A stretch of DNA of 39,436 bases from an uncultured Eubacterium sp. (GTDB taxonomy: Bacteria > Bacillota > Clostridia > Lachnospirales > Lachnospiraceae), in assembly GCA_949959185.1 (NCBI GenBank), contig CATLIX010000032.1, positions 1-39,436 of the forward strand, given 5' to 3'. Positions 1 through 7,208 of the stretch are shown in pieces. Below the pieces are notes generated by a model. The model was not told where the DNA came from and made no database searches. It saw only the letters and a program-made list of their open reading frames with translations. Position numbers and translations under genes: made by a program. Position 1 is the first letter of the stretch. Each line of letters opens with the position of its first letter.

Positions 1-1
1 A

Positions 2-44
2 CGCAAATGCAAAGGAAATATGTCGCCAGGGCGACGCATTTGCG
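2..44. repeat. Nested intergenic hairpin
   Basis: Outer arms CGCAAATGC (2-10) and GCATTTGCG (36-44) pair perfectly. Inside them GTCGCC (22-27) pairs with GGCGAC (30-35). The structure lies just before a terminator and ahead of psd, so it is probably the tail of an upstream transcript or an intergenic repeat unit. No coding sequence is seen here. Confidence 0.5.
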
Positions 45-48
45 GCGC

Positions 49-76
49 AGAATTTCGTAAAACGAAATTCTTTTTT
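49..76 (+). terminator. Rho-independent terminator upstream of psd
   Basis: A 10-bp perfect stem, AGAATTTCGT (49-58) and ACGAAATTCT (62-71), has a 3-nt loop and runs into a T tract (71-76). It should end a transcript arriving from outside the window. psd then starts only 20 nt later, so some read-through or a promoter inside this element is likely. Confidence 0.65.
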
Positions 77-95
77 AGAGAGAATCAGGTGACAT

Positions 96-941
96 ATGAA
101 AAAAGAATCATTTACCGTAAGATTTTTATATAAGACAATGTCGGGGCGCATGTTTCTGAAAGTGCTGACCCGGCCTTTTGTATCCAGGGCAGCAGGAAGA
201 TTTCTGGATTCCAGGCTGTCCCGGTGGCTGGTGCCCCTGTTTATCAGAAAGCACCATATAGACATGAGTGATTATGAGAAAAAGTACCGCTCTTTTAACG
301 CTTTTTTTACCAGGAAACGTTCCATGGAAGAGATAGATATTACGCCGGAACATCTGATCAGCCCATGCGACGGCTGGCTGAGCGTATATCCGGTCAGCGA
401 AACACAGACTTATCAGATTAAGCATATCGAATACCGGCTGGAGGATTTGCTGAAAAGCCGGAAACTGGCCAGACACTTTGCGGGAGGAACCTGTCTGATT
501 TTCCGGCTGACCCCTCAGAATTATCACCGCTACTGTTATGTCAGCGACGGTACGGTAAGAAGAACCAGGGTTATTCCGGGAAAGCTGCACTGCGTACGCC
601 CCACAGCCTGTGAAGCATTTCCGGTATTTGCAGAAAACAGCAGGGAATATGCACAGATTTATACGCCGAAATTCGGAACCATTATCCAGATGGAAATTGG
701 AGCCATGATGGTGGGGAAAATTCACAATTATCCCAGAGACGGGAAAGTATTTCAGGGGGAAGAAAAGGGATATTTTGAATTCGGCGGCTCCACCATACTT
801 CTGCTGCTGGAAAAAGACCGGCTGGAAGTGAAGGAGGAGATTTGGCAGAACAGCCGGGAAGGACTGGAAACAGAAATCCGTCTGGGTGAACTGGCAGGGG
901 TATGCCCCCGAAACCAGGGAAAAACAGAAGAGAATTTTTAA
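96..941 (+). CDS. psd: Phosphatidylserine decarboxylase proenzyme
   Basis: Converts phosphatidylserine to phosphatidylethanolamine at the membrane, using a pyruvoyl cofactor made by self-cleavage. The 281-residue protein has the family pattern: an N-terminal region with RSFNAFFTRK, SPCDGW near residue 90, the histidine-rich NYHRY stretch, and a C-terminal FGGST motif. Cleavage would fall between Gly231 and Ser232, giving a beta chain of 231 and an alpha chain of 50 residues. GGST in place of the more usual LGST is seen in many Firmicutes members. The start at 96 is preceded by an AGGTG-like site. No phosphatidylserine synthase gene lies downstream; a broken acetyltransferase follows, so any partner is upstream of the window or elsewhere. 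Confidence 0.92.
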   Translation: MKKESFTVRFLYKTMSGRMFLKVLTRPFVSRAAGRFLDSRLSRWLVPLFIRKHHIDMSDYEKKYRSFNAFFTRKRSMEEIDITPEHLISPCDGWLSVYPVSETQTYQIKHIEYRLEDLLKSRKLARHFAGGTCLIFRLTPQNYHRYCYVSDGTVRRTRVIPGKLHCVRPTACEAFPVFAENSREYAQIYTPKFGTIIQMEIGAMMVGKIHNYPRDGKVFQGEEKGYFEFGGSTILLLLEKDRLEVKEEIWQNSREGLETEIRLGELAGVCPRNQGKTEENF

Positions 942-986
942 AAACGGTATATTATATATGTCTGCAAAGGAAACGGAAGTGGCGGA

Positions 987-1227
987 ATGAATGAGCTGGA
1001 AAAGTGCATGGCAGGGAAATATTATAACTGTCATGACAGGGTTTTTCTGGAATTCAAGACCAGAGCAAGGGATCTGCTGCAGGAATACAATACCCTTGCA
1101 TATGAGCAGAATAGGAGAGGGCTCCGTCATAGGAGCAGGAAGCGTGGTTACAAAAGATGTGCCTCCGGATTCGCTGGCAGTGGGGAATCCCTGCCGGGTG
1201 ATTCGTAATATTAATCAGGAACTGTAA
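987..1227 (+). pseudogene. Sugar O-acetyltransferase remnant (maltose/galactoside type), internally deleted
   Basis: Two pieces of one hexapeptide-repeat acetyltransferase are joined out of frame. Frame 1 from the ATG at 987 gives an N-terminal Mac domain of about 41 residues ([17 protein letters not shown] and [15 protein letters not shown]). A second frame, open from 991, then gives the left-handed beta-helix end ([31 protein letters not shown]), stopping at 1227. Intact enzymes of this family are about 185-205 residues, so roughly 100 central residues, including most of the hexapeptide repeats and active site, are missing. The join is near 1104-1115. This is a decayed gene and no acetyltransferase activity is expected. 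Confidence 0.8.
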
Positions 1228-1246
1228 ATTGACAATACATTTTACA

Positions 1247-1291
1247 GAACCCCCAAACTGTAAGGCAATACGGTTTGGGGGTTCATTCTTT
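1247..1291 (+). terminator. Rho-independent terminator
   Basis: Perfect 12-bp arms, GAACCCCCAAAC (1247-1258) and GTTTGGGGGTTC (1273-1284), are followed by ATTCTTTT. It closes the psd/acetyltransferase-remnant transcript before the GntR operon. Confidence 0.85.
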
Positions 1292-1341
1292 TGTCTAAAT
1301 GGATTTGTAATCTCTTATCCTGAAAAATAGAAATAAACACC

Positions 1342-1384
1342 ATATAACAGTTGACAACAGATAAATGCTGTTATATACTGTTAT
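1342..1384 (+). promoter_or_regulatory. Promoter with overlapping dyad, GntR-ABC operon
   Basis: TTGACA (1351-1356) and TATACT (1374-1379) are separated by 17 bp, a near-consensus housekeeping promoter. A 9-bp inverted repeat, ATATAACAG (1342-1350) and CTGTTATAT (1368-1376), brackets the spacer and covers the -10 box. Another CTGTTAT lies at 1378-1384. The position suggests repression by the GntR protein encoded immediately downstream; that link is inferred. Confidence 0.75.
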
Positions 1385-1401
1385 GCGTAAGGAGGAAGAA
1401 C

Positions 1402-1773
1402 ATGAAGGTTATTATCAACACATCCTTAATGGTTCCCATATATGAGCAGATTACAGACCAGATAAAAACCCTCATACGCAATGGAGAACTAAAGGAAAAC
1501 GATAGTCTTCCGTCTGTCCGCACACTGTCAAAGGAACTGAAAATCAGCGCTTTAACAGTAAAAAAGGCATATGACACTCTGGAAAGCGAGGGCTTTACCA
1601 TAACCGTACATGGAAAAGGAACCTATGTGGCGGCTGTCAACACTGAGCTTTTGCTGGAAGAGCAGAAAAAAGAACTGGAAGCTGATCTGGAACAGGCAAT
1701 ACGGAAAGGCAGGCGCTGCGGAATCAGCGACGAAGATATTAAGAGTTTATTTGAATTGATTTTGGAGGGCTGA
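1402..1773 (+). CDS. GntR-family regulator, YtrA type
   Basis: A 123-residue transcription regulator with one winged-helix domain (about residues 8-76; PIYEQITDQIK, LPSVRTLSKELKIS, TVKKAYDTLESEGF, GKGTYV) and only a short helical tail. That is the size of the YtrA subfamily, which lacks the large effector-binding domain of other GntR proteins. These usually control an adjoining ABC transporter, and here the stop overlaps the start of an ABC ATPase gene. The ATG at 1402 is chosen because GGAGG sits at the right distance; the same frame is open further upstream, but that stretch contains the promoter. It probably binds the dyad over its own promoter. The ligand is unknown. Confidence 0.88.
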   Translation: MKVIINTSLMVPIYEQITDQIKTLIRNGELKENDSLPSVRTLSKELKISALTVKKAYDTLESEGFTITVHGKGTYVAAVNTELLLEEQKKELEADLEQAIRKGRRCGISDEDIKSLFELILEG

Positions 1774-2630
1774 TGAATATGCTGAAATTAGAACATTTCA
1801 AAAAAGAATACGACAATTTTTCTCTGGACTGTTCTCTGGAAGTACGGGAAGGCTGTGTGACCGGCCTGATTGGGCAGAACGGTGCAGGAAAAAGCACCGC
1901 TTTTAAAGGGGCATTGGGACTGATTTCCGCGGACGGCGGCAATGTTGCCATTTTTGGAAAAAATTTGTCGGAATTTACGCCGGAGGACAGAGAACATTTA
2001 GGCGTGGTCCTCTCTGATTCCGGATTCAGCGGATATTTAACGATTCACGATATTATCCCTGTTCTGAAAAATCTGTATAAAGAGTTTGATTATCCCTTTT
2101 TCACAGAACAGGTACGCAGATTCGGGCTGCCCATGGATAAAAAAATGAAAGAATTTTCAACGGGAATGAAAGCAAAGCTGAAAATGCTTGCGGCAATTTC
2201 CCACAATGCCAGGCTGTTAATCCTCGATGAGCCCACCGCAGGGCTTGACGTGGTTGCCAGAGATGAATTGCTGGATATGCTGCGGGAATTTATGGAACAG
2301 GATGAGAGACGCTCTATTCTTATCAGTTCCCATATATCGAGTGATCTGGAAACTTTATGTGACGATGTTTATATGATACACAACGGAAAAATAATATTAC
2401 ATGAAGATACGGATGTTTTGCTGAGCGATTATGGTTTGCTGAAGGCAGAGGGAGAACAGTTTAACGAAATGGAGAAACAGTATATCCTGCGTTACCGAAA
2501 GGAAGCCTGGGGGTATAGCTGTCTGACCGGTCAAAAACAGTATTATATGGAAAACTATCCGAAAATCGCAGTGGAAAAAGGAACGATTGACGCAGTGATT
2601 ACAATGATGATAAGGGGGCAGGAATTATGA
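1773..2630 (+). CDS. ABC transporter ATP-binding protein (YtrB-like)
   Basis: A cytoplasmic ATPase of 285 residues that would power the permease encoded next. Walker A is GQNGAGKST, the signature is the variant FSTGMKAKL, Walker B is LLILDEPTAGLD, and the switch histidine lies in SSHISSD. The STGM signature and about 60 extra C-terminal residues are typical of the single-ATPase ABC-2 group regulated by YtrA-type proteins. The start overlaps the GntR stop (ATGA); a second in-frame ATG at 1779 is also possible. Translation is likely coupled on both sides, as the end also overlaps the permease start. The substrate is not predictable; relatives respond to cell-wall antibiotics or peptides. Confidence 0.88.
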   Translation: MNMLKLEHFKKEYDNFSLDCSLEVREGCVTGLIGQNGAGKSTAFKGALGLISADGGNVAIFGKNLSEFTPEDREHLGVVLSDSGFSGYLTIHDIIPVLKNLYKEFDYPFFTEQVRRFGLPMDKKMKEFSTGMKAKLKMLAAISHNARLLILDEPTAGLDVVARDELLDMLREFMEQDERRSILISSHISSDLETLCDDVYMIHNGKIILHEDTDVLLSDYGLLKAEGEQFNEMEKQYILRYRKEAWGYSCLTGQKQYYMENYPKIAVEKGTIDAVITMMIRGQEL

Positions 2631-3280
2631 AAGGTTTATTGATTAAGGATTTCAGACTGATGAAAGGACAGAAAAATTTCTTCTTCGTCATTGTTGTCAT
2701 ATCCGTCGGCATGGCGGCTTTTTCAGAAGATTTGTCATTTATGATGAGCTTTCTTCCTTTTGTGTTGTCGCTATTTACATTAAGCACCATAAGTTATGAC
2801 GAATTTGACAACGGGAATGCGTTTTTATTTACGCTGCCTGTCAGTCGCGCAGGTTACACCATTGAAAAATATTGCCTCGCACTTCTGCTGGGCGGCGGTG
2901 CCTGGGTGTTGTCAGTGCTTTTAGCCATGGGTGACGTCATATTGCGGGAAACAGCGTCCCTTTCTGAAACGGTGATGATGGCAGCGATGATGTTGCCTCC
3001 ATTGATTGTGATTCAGGCAGTTATGATACCTTTTCAGTTAAAATTCGGCGGCGAAAAAGGACGAATTGCTCTGATTGGTGTGTTTGGCCTGCTGTCTGTG
3101 ATTGGAATTGCGGCTGTGAAAGCAGCCCGGATGTTCGGGATTGATATAGAAGATATGCTCGGCATCCTGTCTGCGGCAAGTATGGGAACTATAGTGGCCG
3201 CGCTTATGGTTATAGCAGTGATTCTTCTGCTGATATCTGTAAAAATCAGTATTTCCATTATGAAAAACAAAGAATTTTAG
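2627..3280 (+). CDS. ABC-2 type permease
   Basis: A 217-residue integral membrane protein with about six hydrophobic segments (near residues 17-35, 38-55, 79-105, 115-135, 145-165 and 185-207) and no ATPase motif. The N-terminal MKGLLIKDFRLMKGQ and the YDEFDNGNAFLFTLPVSR stretch after the second segment match the ABC2_membrane_5 style of permease found with YtrA/YtrB-like partners. The start codon overlaps the ATPase stop (ATGA), so the two are translated together. It is probably an exporter or a membrane stress module; no substrate can be assigned. Confidence 0.85.
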   Translation: MKGLLIKDFRLMKGQKNFFFVIVVISVGMAAFSEDLSFMMSFLPFVLSLFTLSTISYDEFDNGNAFLFTLPVSRAGYTIEKYCLALLLGGGAWVLSVLLAMGDVILRETASLSETVMMAAMMLPPLIVIQAVMIPFQLKFGGEKGRIALIGVFGLLSVIGIAAVKAARMFGIDIEDMLGILSAASMGTIVAALMVIAVILLLISVKISISIMKNKEF

Positions 3281-3293
3281 GAGGGTATATAGT

Positions 3294-3359
3294 ATGCTAT
3301 GTGTAGTGGCACTGATTGTTTTTGCTTACTGGCTCCTGGTAAAGCGGAACAGGAAATAA
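3294..3359 (+). CDS. 21-residue membrane peptide, last gene of the GntR-ABC operon
   Basis: A tiny open frame encodes MLCVVALIVFAYWLLVKRNR plus a final Lys. It starts 13 nt after the permease stop and is preceded by AGGAGG at good spacing (3280-3285). A single hydrophobic segment (residues 2-16) is followed by a basic KRNRK tail, so an N-out/C-in single-pass topology is likely. The strong ribosome-binding site and operon position argue that it is translated. It could be an accessory subunit of the ABC permease. Homologs were not searched, and chance cannot be excluded for a peptide this short. Confidence 0.55.
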   Translation: MLCVVALIVFAYWLLVKRNRK

Positions 3360-3380
3360 GCAGTGATATCTGATATCAAT

Positions 3381-4601
3381 TTACATTTCCCGTTCCCATC
3401 CGGTCTGTTCCCGGTAAACCTTCGGCGTGCATCCCGTGCGCTTTTTGAACATTCTGCTGAAATAATACACGTCCGGAACACCGCATTTCTCCGCAATGCT
3501 TTTGATGGGGAAATCCGTAGCCACCAGCAGTTTTTTGGCCTGTTCCACTCGCTGGCGGTTGACATAATCCGTAAGGGGGACGCCCACCTCCCGTTTAAAC
3601 AGGGTGGACAGGTAGCTGGCATTCACGTTCAGCAGTTCTGCCATGGCATTCAGGCTCAGATTTGAAGTCAGGTCGGTACTGATATACGTCATGACTTTCC
3701 GGGTGAGCAGGGAGTAGTCTTTGAGAGTATGTTTGCGCACCATACGGCAGTAATTGCGCACAAGCTGCAGCTGGATTGCGTTGCACTGGGCTTTGCTGGA
3801 AGTCTGCTCAATCAGCTTTACATTCAGATTGGAATGGGCGTCAATATGAATGGGGTGCACGCCGGCCTGTTCTACGGTTTTGCGCAGCAGGGTATTAAAG
3901 GCTATGGCATAGTCCTTGCTGTCCCTGAGACTGCAGGGCAGCCGGTATGGCAGGTTATGTCCGGCCAGGCTGGAAATAATGCTCAATGCCCTGGTTTCAT
4001 TGCCGCTGGCCACCGCGTCCAGAATCTGCCTTTCAATGGCATATCGTTCTTCTATCATACGGATATTCATCCGGGAATCTTCCACATTGCTGTAATGGAC
4101 ACAGGTTTCATACCAGCTGTCCCTGTCATTAAAATCATCATACACAAGTTCGTACTGGTTTTCGCCAAACAGATAATTTCCAAGGGTAAGAAAAATATTG
4201 CTGTAAACCGTGGGAGCCGGAAAGCTGGTCAGCCGCAGGTAGAATCCCTGCAGAACAGGCTGCTGGTTCTCCGGAATTTTCATTTTCCGAAACAGCTCTT
4301 TCAGCCGGGAAGGAGGCATTTCTTCCAACAGCACAGGGCCGCAGATCATCAGTCTGCGGCTGTTTGGAATACGCATCATGGTATAGGTACAATACAGGGC
4401 GTCTTTCAGGTAGTATATGGTATTTTCTTTCAGTTTATCCAGATAGTTTCGGATAAACTCATGGTCGTGATTTTCCAGGATGGCAGAACGGAGGCCGAAA
4501 TCCAGCCAGGAATAATCTTCACAGGGCAGGGTGATGCAGTGAATCGGAATGGCGTTATTTTTCAGTAAATCCTGTACAAACGACAACAATATCTGCTCCA
4601 T
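3381..4601 (-). CDS. AraC-family transcription regulator of the glucuronide island
   Basis: A 406-residue regulator with a C-terminal AraC/XylS DNA-binding domain (last ~100 residues). It has two helix-turn-helix units, around LSLNAMAELLNVNASYLSTLF and FPIKSIAEKCGVPDVYYFSRMF, and ends TGCTPKVYR. The long N-terminal part (about 300 residues) has no cupin signature I can name and may sense the inducer. The ATG at 4601 is preferred because AGAGG lies 9 nt upstream; a TTG at 4610 is in frame but overlaps that spacing. It is transcribed divergently from the GH2 gene across 270 bp, so it most likely activates the uronate operon and perhaps controls itself. The inducer is inferred to be a glucuronide or glucuronate. 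Confidence 0.88.
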   Translation of the reverse strand: MEQILLSFVQDLLKNNAIPIHCITLPCEDYSWLDFGLRSAILENHDHEFIRNYLDKLKENTIYYLKDALYCTYTMMRIPNSRRLMICGPVLLEEMPPSRLKELFRKMKIPENQQPVLQGFYLRLTSFPAPTVYSNIFLTLGNYLFGENQYELVYDDFNDRDSWYETCVHYSNVEDSRMNIRMIEERYAIERQILDAVASGNETRALSIISSLAGHNLPYRLPCSLRDSKDYAIAFNTLLRKTVEQAGVHPIHIDAHSNLNVKLIEQTSSKAQCNAIQLQLVRNYCRMVRKHTLKDYSLLTRKVMTYISTDLTSNLSLNAMAELLNVNASYLSTLFKREVGVPLTDYVNRQRVEQAKKLLVATDFPIKSIAEKCGVPDVYYFSRMFKKRTGCTPKVYREQTGWEREM

Positions 4602-4768
4602 GACAGTCAACCTCTTTTCTGATTCAATTCTGAACAGTTACAAAAATTTTATATATTTTTGCATATTTTTCAGGTGAAATCAACGCAAAATAAAAATAAT
4701 GCAAAAAGTACCAAAAATCGTATCTCGCCAGAGTATGTAAAGAAATGTAGCATGTAAAATGCACATAA

Positions 4769-4822
4769 ATGACAAAATATGACAAAGAAACATTGCGTGT
4801 ATTGTGGAAAATGACGTATAAA
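4769..4822 (+). promoter_or_regulatory. Candidate promoter and AraC half-sites of the glucuronide operon
   Basis: Two ATGACAAA direct repeats (4769-4776, 4779-4786) spaced exactly one helical turn apart abut a weak -35 TTGCGT (4793-4798), followed after 18 bp by TATAAA (4817-4822). A poor -35 with repeats next to it is the usual layout for activation by an AraC protein. The assignment to the neighbouring regulator is inferred. The rest of the 4602-4871 gap is A+T-rich with no other clear element. Confidence 0.45.
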
Positions 4823-4871
4823 AAATACTTTATCTGGAAAAATATTGTAGGAAATGAAAAGGAGGAATGAT

Positions 4872-7145
4872 ATGAGAAATGTGATTAATCTGAACGGGGA
4901 GTGGAAATTTTCAAAAGAAAATAAAAAGCTCCCTGAATCAATGCCTCAGGACTGGGAACCGGTGGAACTGCCCCACACCTGGAACGCTGTGGACGGTCAT
5001 GACGGAAACGGAAGTTATGACAGAGGATGCTACTGGTATGTCAGAACCTTCGAGACCCCCAGGCAGCCTCTGAAAGGCGGACGGGTATTTCTGGAAATAC
5101 TGGCTGCCGGACAGCAGGCCACCGTATATGTGAACGGAAAAGGGGAATATTACCATGAAGGAGGATATTCCACTTTCCGGGCAGATATTACGGACGCCTG
5201 CAAAGAAGAAGGGGAAAACCTGCTGGCCATTGCCTGCAGCAATGAAAACAAAAGCAGCGTCTATCCTCAGTCTGCGGATTTTACTTTTTACGGGGGACTT
5301 TACCGGGGCGTAAATTTAATCAGCGTGCCGGAAGCTCATTTTGATCTGGAGCACTGGGGCAGTATTGGATTTATGGTAACTCCGATGCCCGACGGCAACG
5401 GCGGAGCGGAATTTAAACTGGAGTCCTGGCCGGTGCATACGGATGAGAATTTTACCGTTATGTACAGCATTAAAAACGCGGAAGGAACGGAAGTTGCCAG
5501 CGCAGTGCGTCCGGCAGACAGCACGGAGGTAAGGGTATATGTGCCGGATGTGACGCTATGGGACTGTGACAATCCGTATCTGTACACGGTGACAGCAACA
5601 TTGCAGCGGCGCAATGAGGCATACGATGAGGTTTCGGTGCGGGCAGGAGTTCGCAGCTTTTACTGCGATCCGGACAAAGGATTTATTCTGAACGGAGTTC
5701 CCACTCCTCTGCGGGGGGTCAGCCGCCATCAGGACATGCTCTATAAGGGAAATGCCCTGACCAGGGAAGACCATTACAACGACGCCCGCATGATTAAGGA
5801 TTTGGGCGCAAATACCATCCGGCTGGCCCATTACCAGCATTCCCAGGACTTTTATGACGCCTGTGACGAGCTTGGATTTGTGGTGTGGGCGGAGATTCCT
5901 TTTATCAGCGTAATGAATGAAGACCCGGCGGCCCATCAGAATTGTATTTCTCAGTTAAAGGAGCTGGTACTTCAGAATTACAATCATCCCAGTATCTGTT
6001 TCTGGGGCATTTCCAATGAGATTCTGATTGGAGGTATTTCAGAACAGCTTGTGGAAAACCATAAGGAACTGAATGCATTGTGCAAACGGATGGATTCCAC
6101 CCGGCTTACCACCATTGCCCATGTATCCATGACGCCTGAAGACAGCCCGGTGCACGGGATTACGGATGTGGAAAGTTACAACCATTATTTTGGCTGGTAC
6201 GGCGGAAAAATGGAGGATAACGGCCCCTGGTTTGACCGGTTTCACGAAGAACATCCGGAGATTTCCATCGGTGTTTCCGAGTACGGCTGCGAGGGAATTA
6301 TCAACTGGCATGGGCCCAAACCGGCCTGCAAGGATTACAGCGAGGAATACCAGGCCCTTTATCACGAGCATATGGCAAAGGTACTGGATGAGCGGCCCTG
6401 GCTCTGGTCCAGCCATGTATGGAATATGTTTGATTTCGGATGTGCGGCCAGAAATGAGGGCGGCGTGGCAGGAAGGAACAATAAAGGCCTGGTGACCATG
6501 GACCGGAAAACGAAAAAGGACAGCTATTATATTTACAAAGCATACTGGAGCCGGGAACCCATGATTCATCTCTGCGGCAGGCGGTATGCGCAGCGTGCAG
6601 GAGAAACCACGGAAATCCGGGTGTACTCCAATCAGCCCATGGTATCTCTGTATGTAAACGGAGTGCTGGAAAGCGTGAAATCTGCAGAAAAAGTATTTGT
6701 CTTTTCCGTGGCATTGAAAGAGGGTTTCAATTCCATTCTTGCTGCGGCAGGGGACTGCAAAGACAGCATGACCATTGAGAAAGTGGAAAAAGAACCGGAA
6801 ATCTACGTGCTGCCGGAGGTAAATGAGCGGGCAGAAGGAGTGGCCAACTGGTTTAAACTGGCGGGAAATCTGGATTTGAAAGCGCCTATGGAATTTCCGG
6901 AGGGTAAATATAATGTTCGCTGTACCATGGAAGAAATCGCCAGATCACAGAAAGCCATGGAGATTACCGCCAGGGCCATCAAGCTGGCAACAAACTTTGA
7001 TCTGGCTCCGGGTGTGGGCATGTGGGACATGATGAAAAACATGAAGCCGGAAGACATGGCAAATATGGCAGGTTCCATGATGCCGGAAGGATTTGTGGAA
7101 AGCCTGAATGCCCAGTTAATCCAGATTGACAGGGAAAAGGCATAA
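4872..7145 (+). CDS. uidA: Glycoside hydrolase family 2, probable beta-glucuronidase
   Basis: Hydrolyses beta-linked glucuronides, releasing glucuronic acid. The 757-residue protein has the GH2 order: jelly-roll sugar-binding domain (~1-165), Ig-like domain (~170-268), TIM barrel (~270-560), then a further Ig-like domain and a Met-rich tail. The acid/base is Glu383 in GISNEI and the nucleophile Glu470 in GVSEYG. An Asn536-x-Lys538 motif (RNNKG) matches the N-x-K pair that recognises the uronate carboxylate in glucuronidases, though similar NxK strings also occur in some GH2 galactosidases. The neighbouring uxaC-uxuAB-eda-kdgK genes favour glucuronidase. No signal peptide is present, so it is cytoplasmic. 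The ATG at 4872 follows AGGAGG; an in-frame ATG at 4854 lies before that site. Confidence 0.85.
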   Translation: MRNVINLNGEWKFSKENKKLPESMPQDWEPVELPHTWNAVDGHDGNGSYDRGCYWYVRTFETPRQPLKGGRVFLEILAAGQQATVYVNGKGEYYHEGGYSTFRADITDACKEEGENLLAIACSNENKSSVYPQSADFTFYGGLYRGVNLISVPEAHFDLEHWGSIGFMVTPMPDGNGGAEFKLESWPVHTDENFTVMYSIKNAEGTEVASAVRPADSTEVRVYVPDVTLWDCDNPYLYTVTATLQRRNEAYDEVSVRAGVRSFYCDPDKGFILNGVPTPLRGVSRHQDMLYKGNALTREDHYNDARMIKDLGANTIRLAHYQHSQDFYDACDELGFVVWAEIPFISVMNEDPAAHQNCISQLKELVLQNYNHPSICFWGISNEILIGGISEQLVENHKELNALCKRMDSTRLTTIAHVSMTPEDSPVHGITDVESYNHYFGWYGGKMEDNGPWFDRFHEEHPEISIGVSEYGCEGIINWHGPKPACKDYSEEYQALYHEHMAKVLDERPWLWSSHVWNMFDFGCAARNEGGVAGRNNKGLVTMDRKTKKDSYYIYKAYWSREPMIHLCGRRYAQRAGETTEIRVYSNQPMVSLYVNGVLESVKSAEKVFVFSVALKEGFNSILAAAGDCKDSMTIEKVEKEPEIYVLPEVNERAEGVANWFKLAGNLDLKAPMEFPEGKYNVRCTMEEIARSQKAMEITARAIKLATNFDLAPGVGMWDMMKNMKPEDMANMAGSMMPEGFVESLNAQLIQIDREKA

Positions 7146-7208
7146 TTCACAGAAAAATAACAAATACTGTTCAGGTATTTTAAAACTTTAGAAAAGAGAG
7201 GGAATGCT

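Noticed and set aside
3729-4568. Plus-strand open frame of 279 codons opposite the AraC gene
   Set aside because: The minus strand encodes a convincing AraC protein with two HTH units; the plus-strand product has no motifs and no ribosome-binding site.
4602-4871. Catabolite-repression (cre) site between the AraC and GH2 genes
   Set aside because: No convincing match to the cre consensus was found; only the ATGACAAA repeats and A+T-rich DNA are evident.
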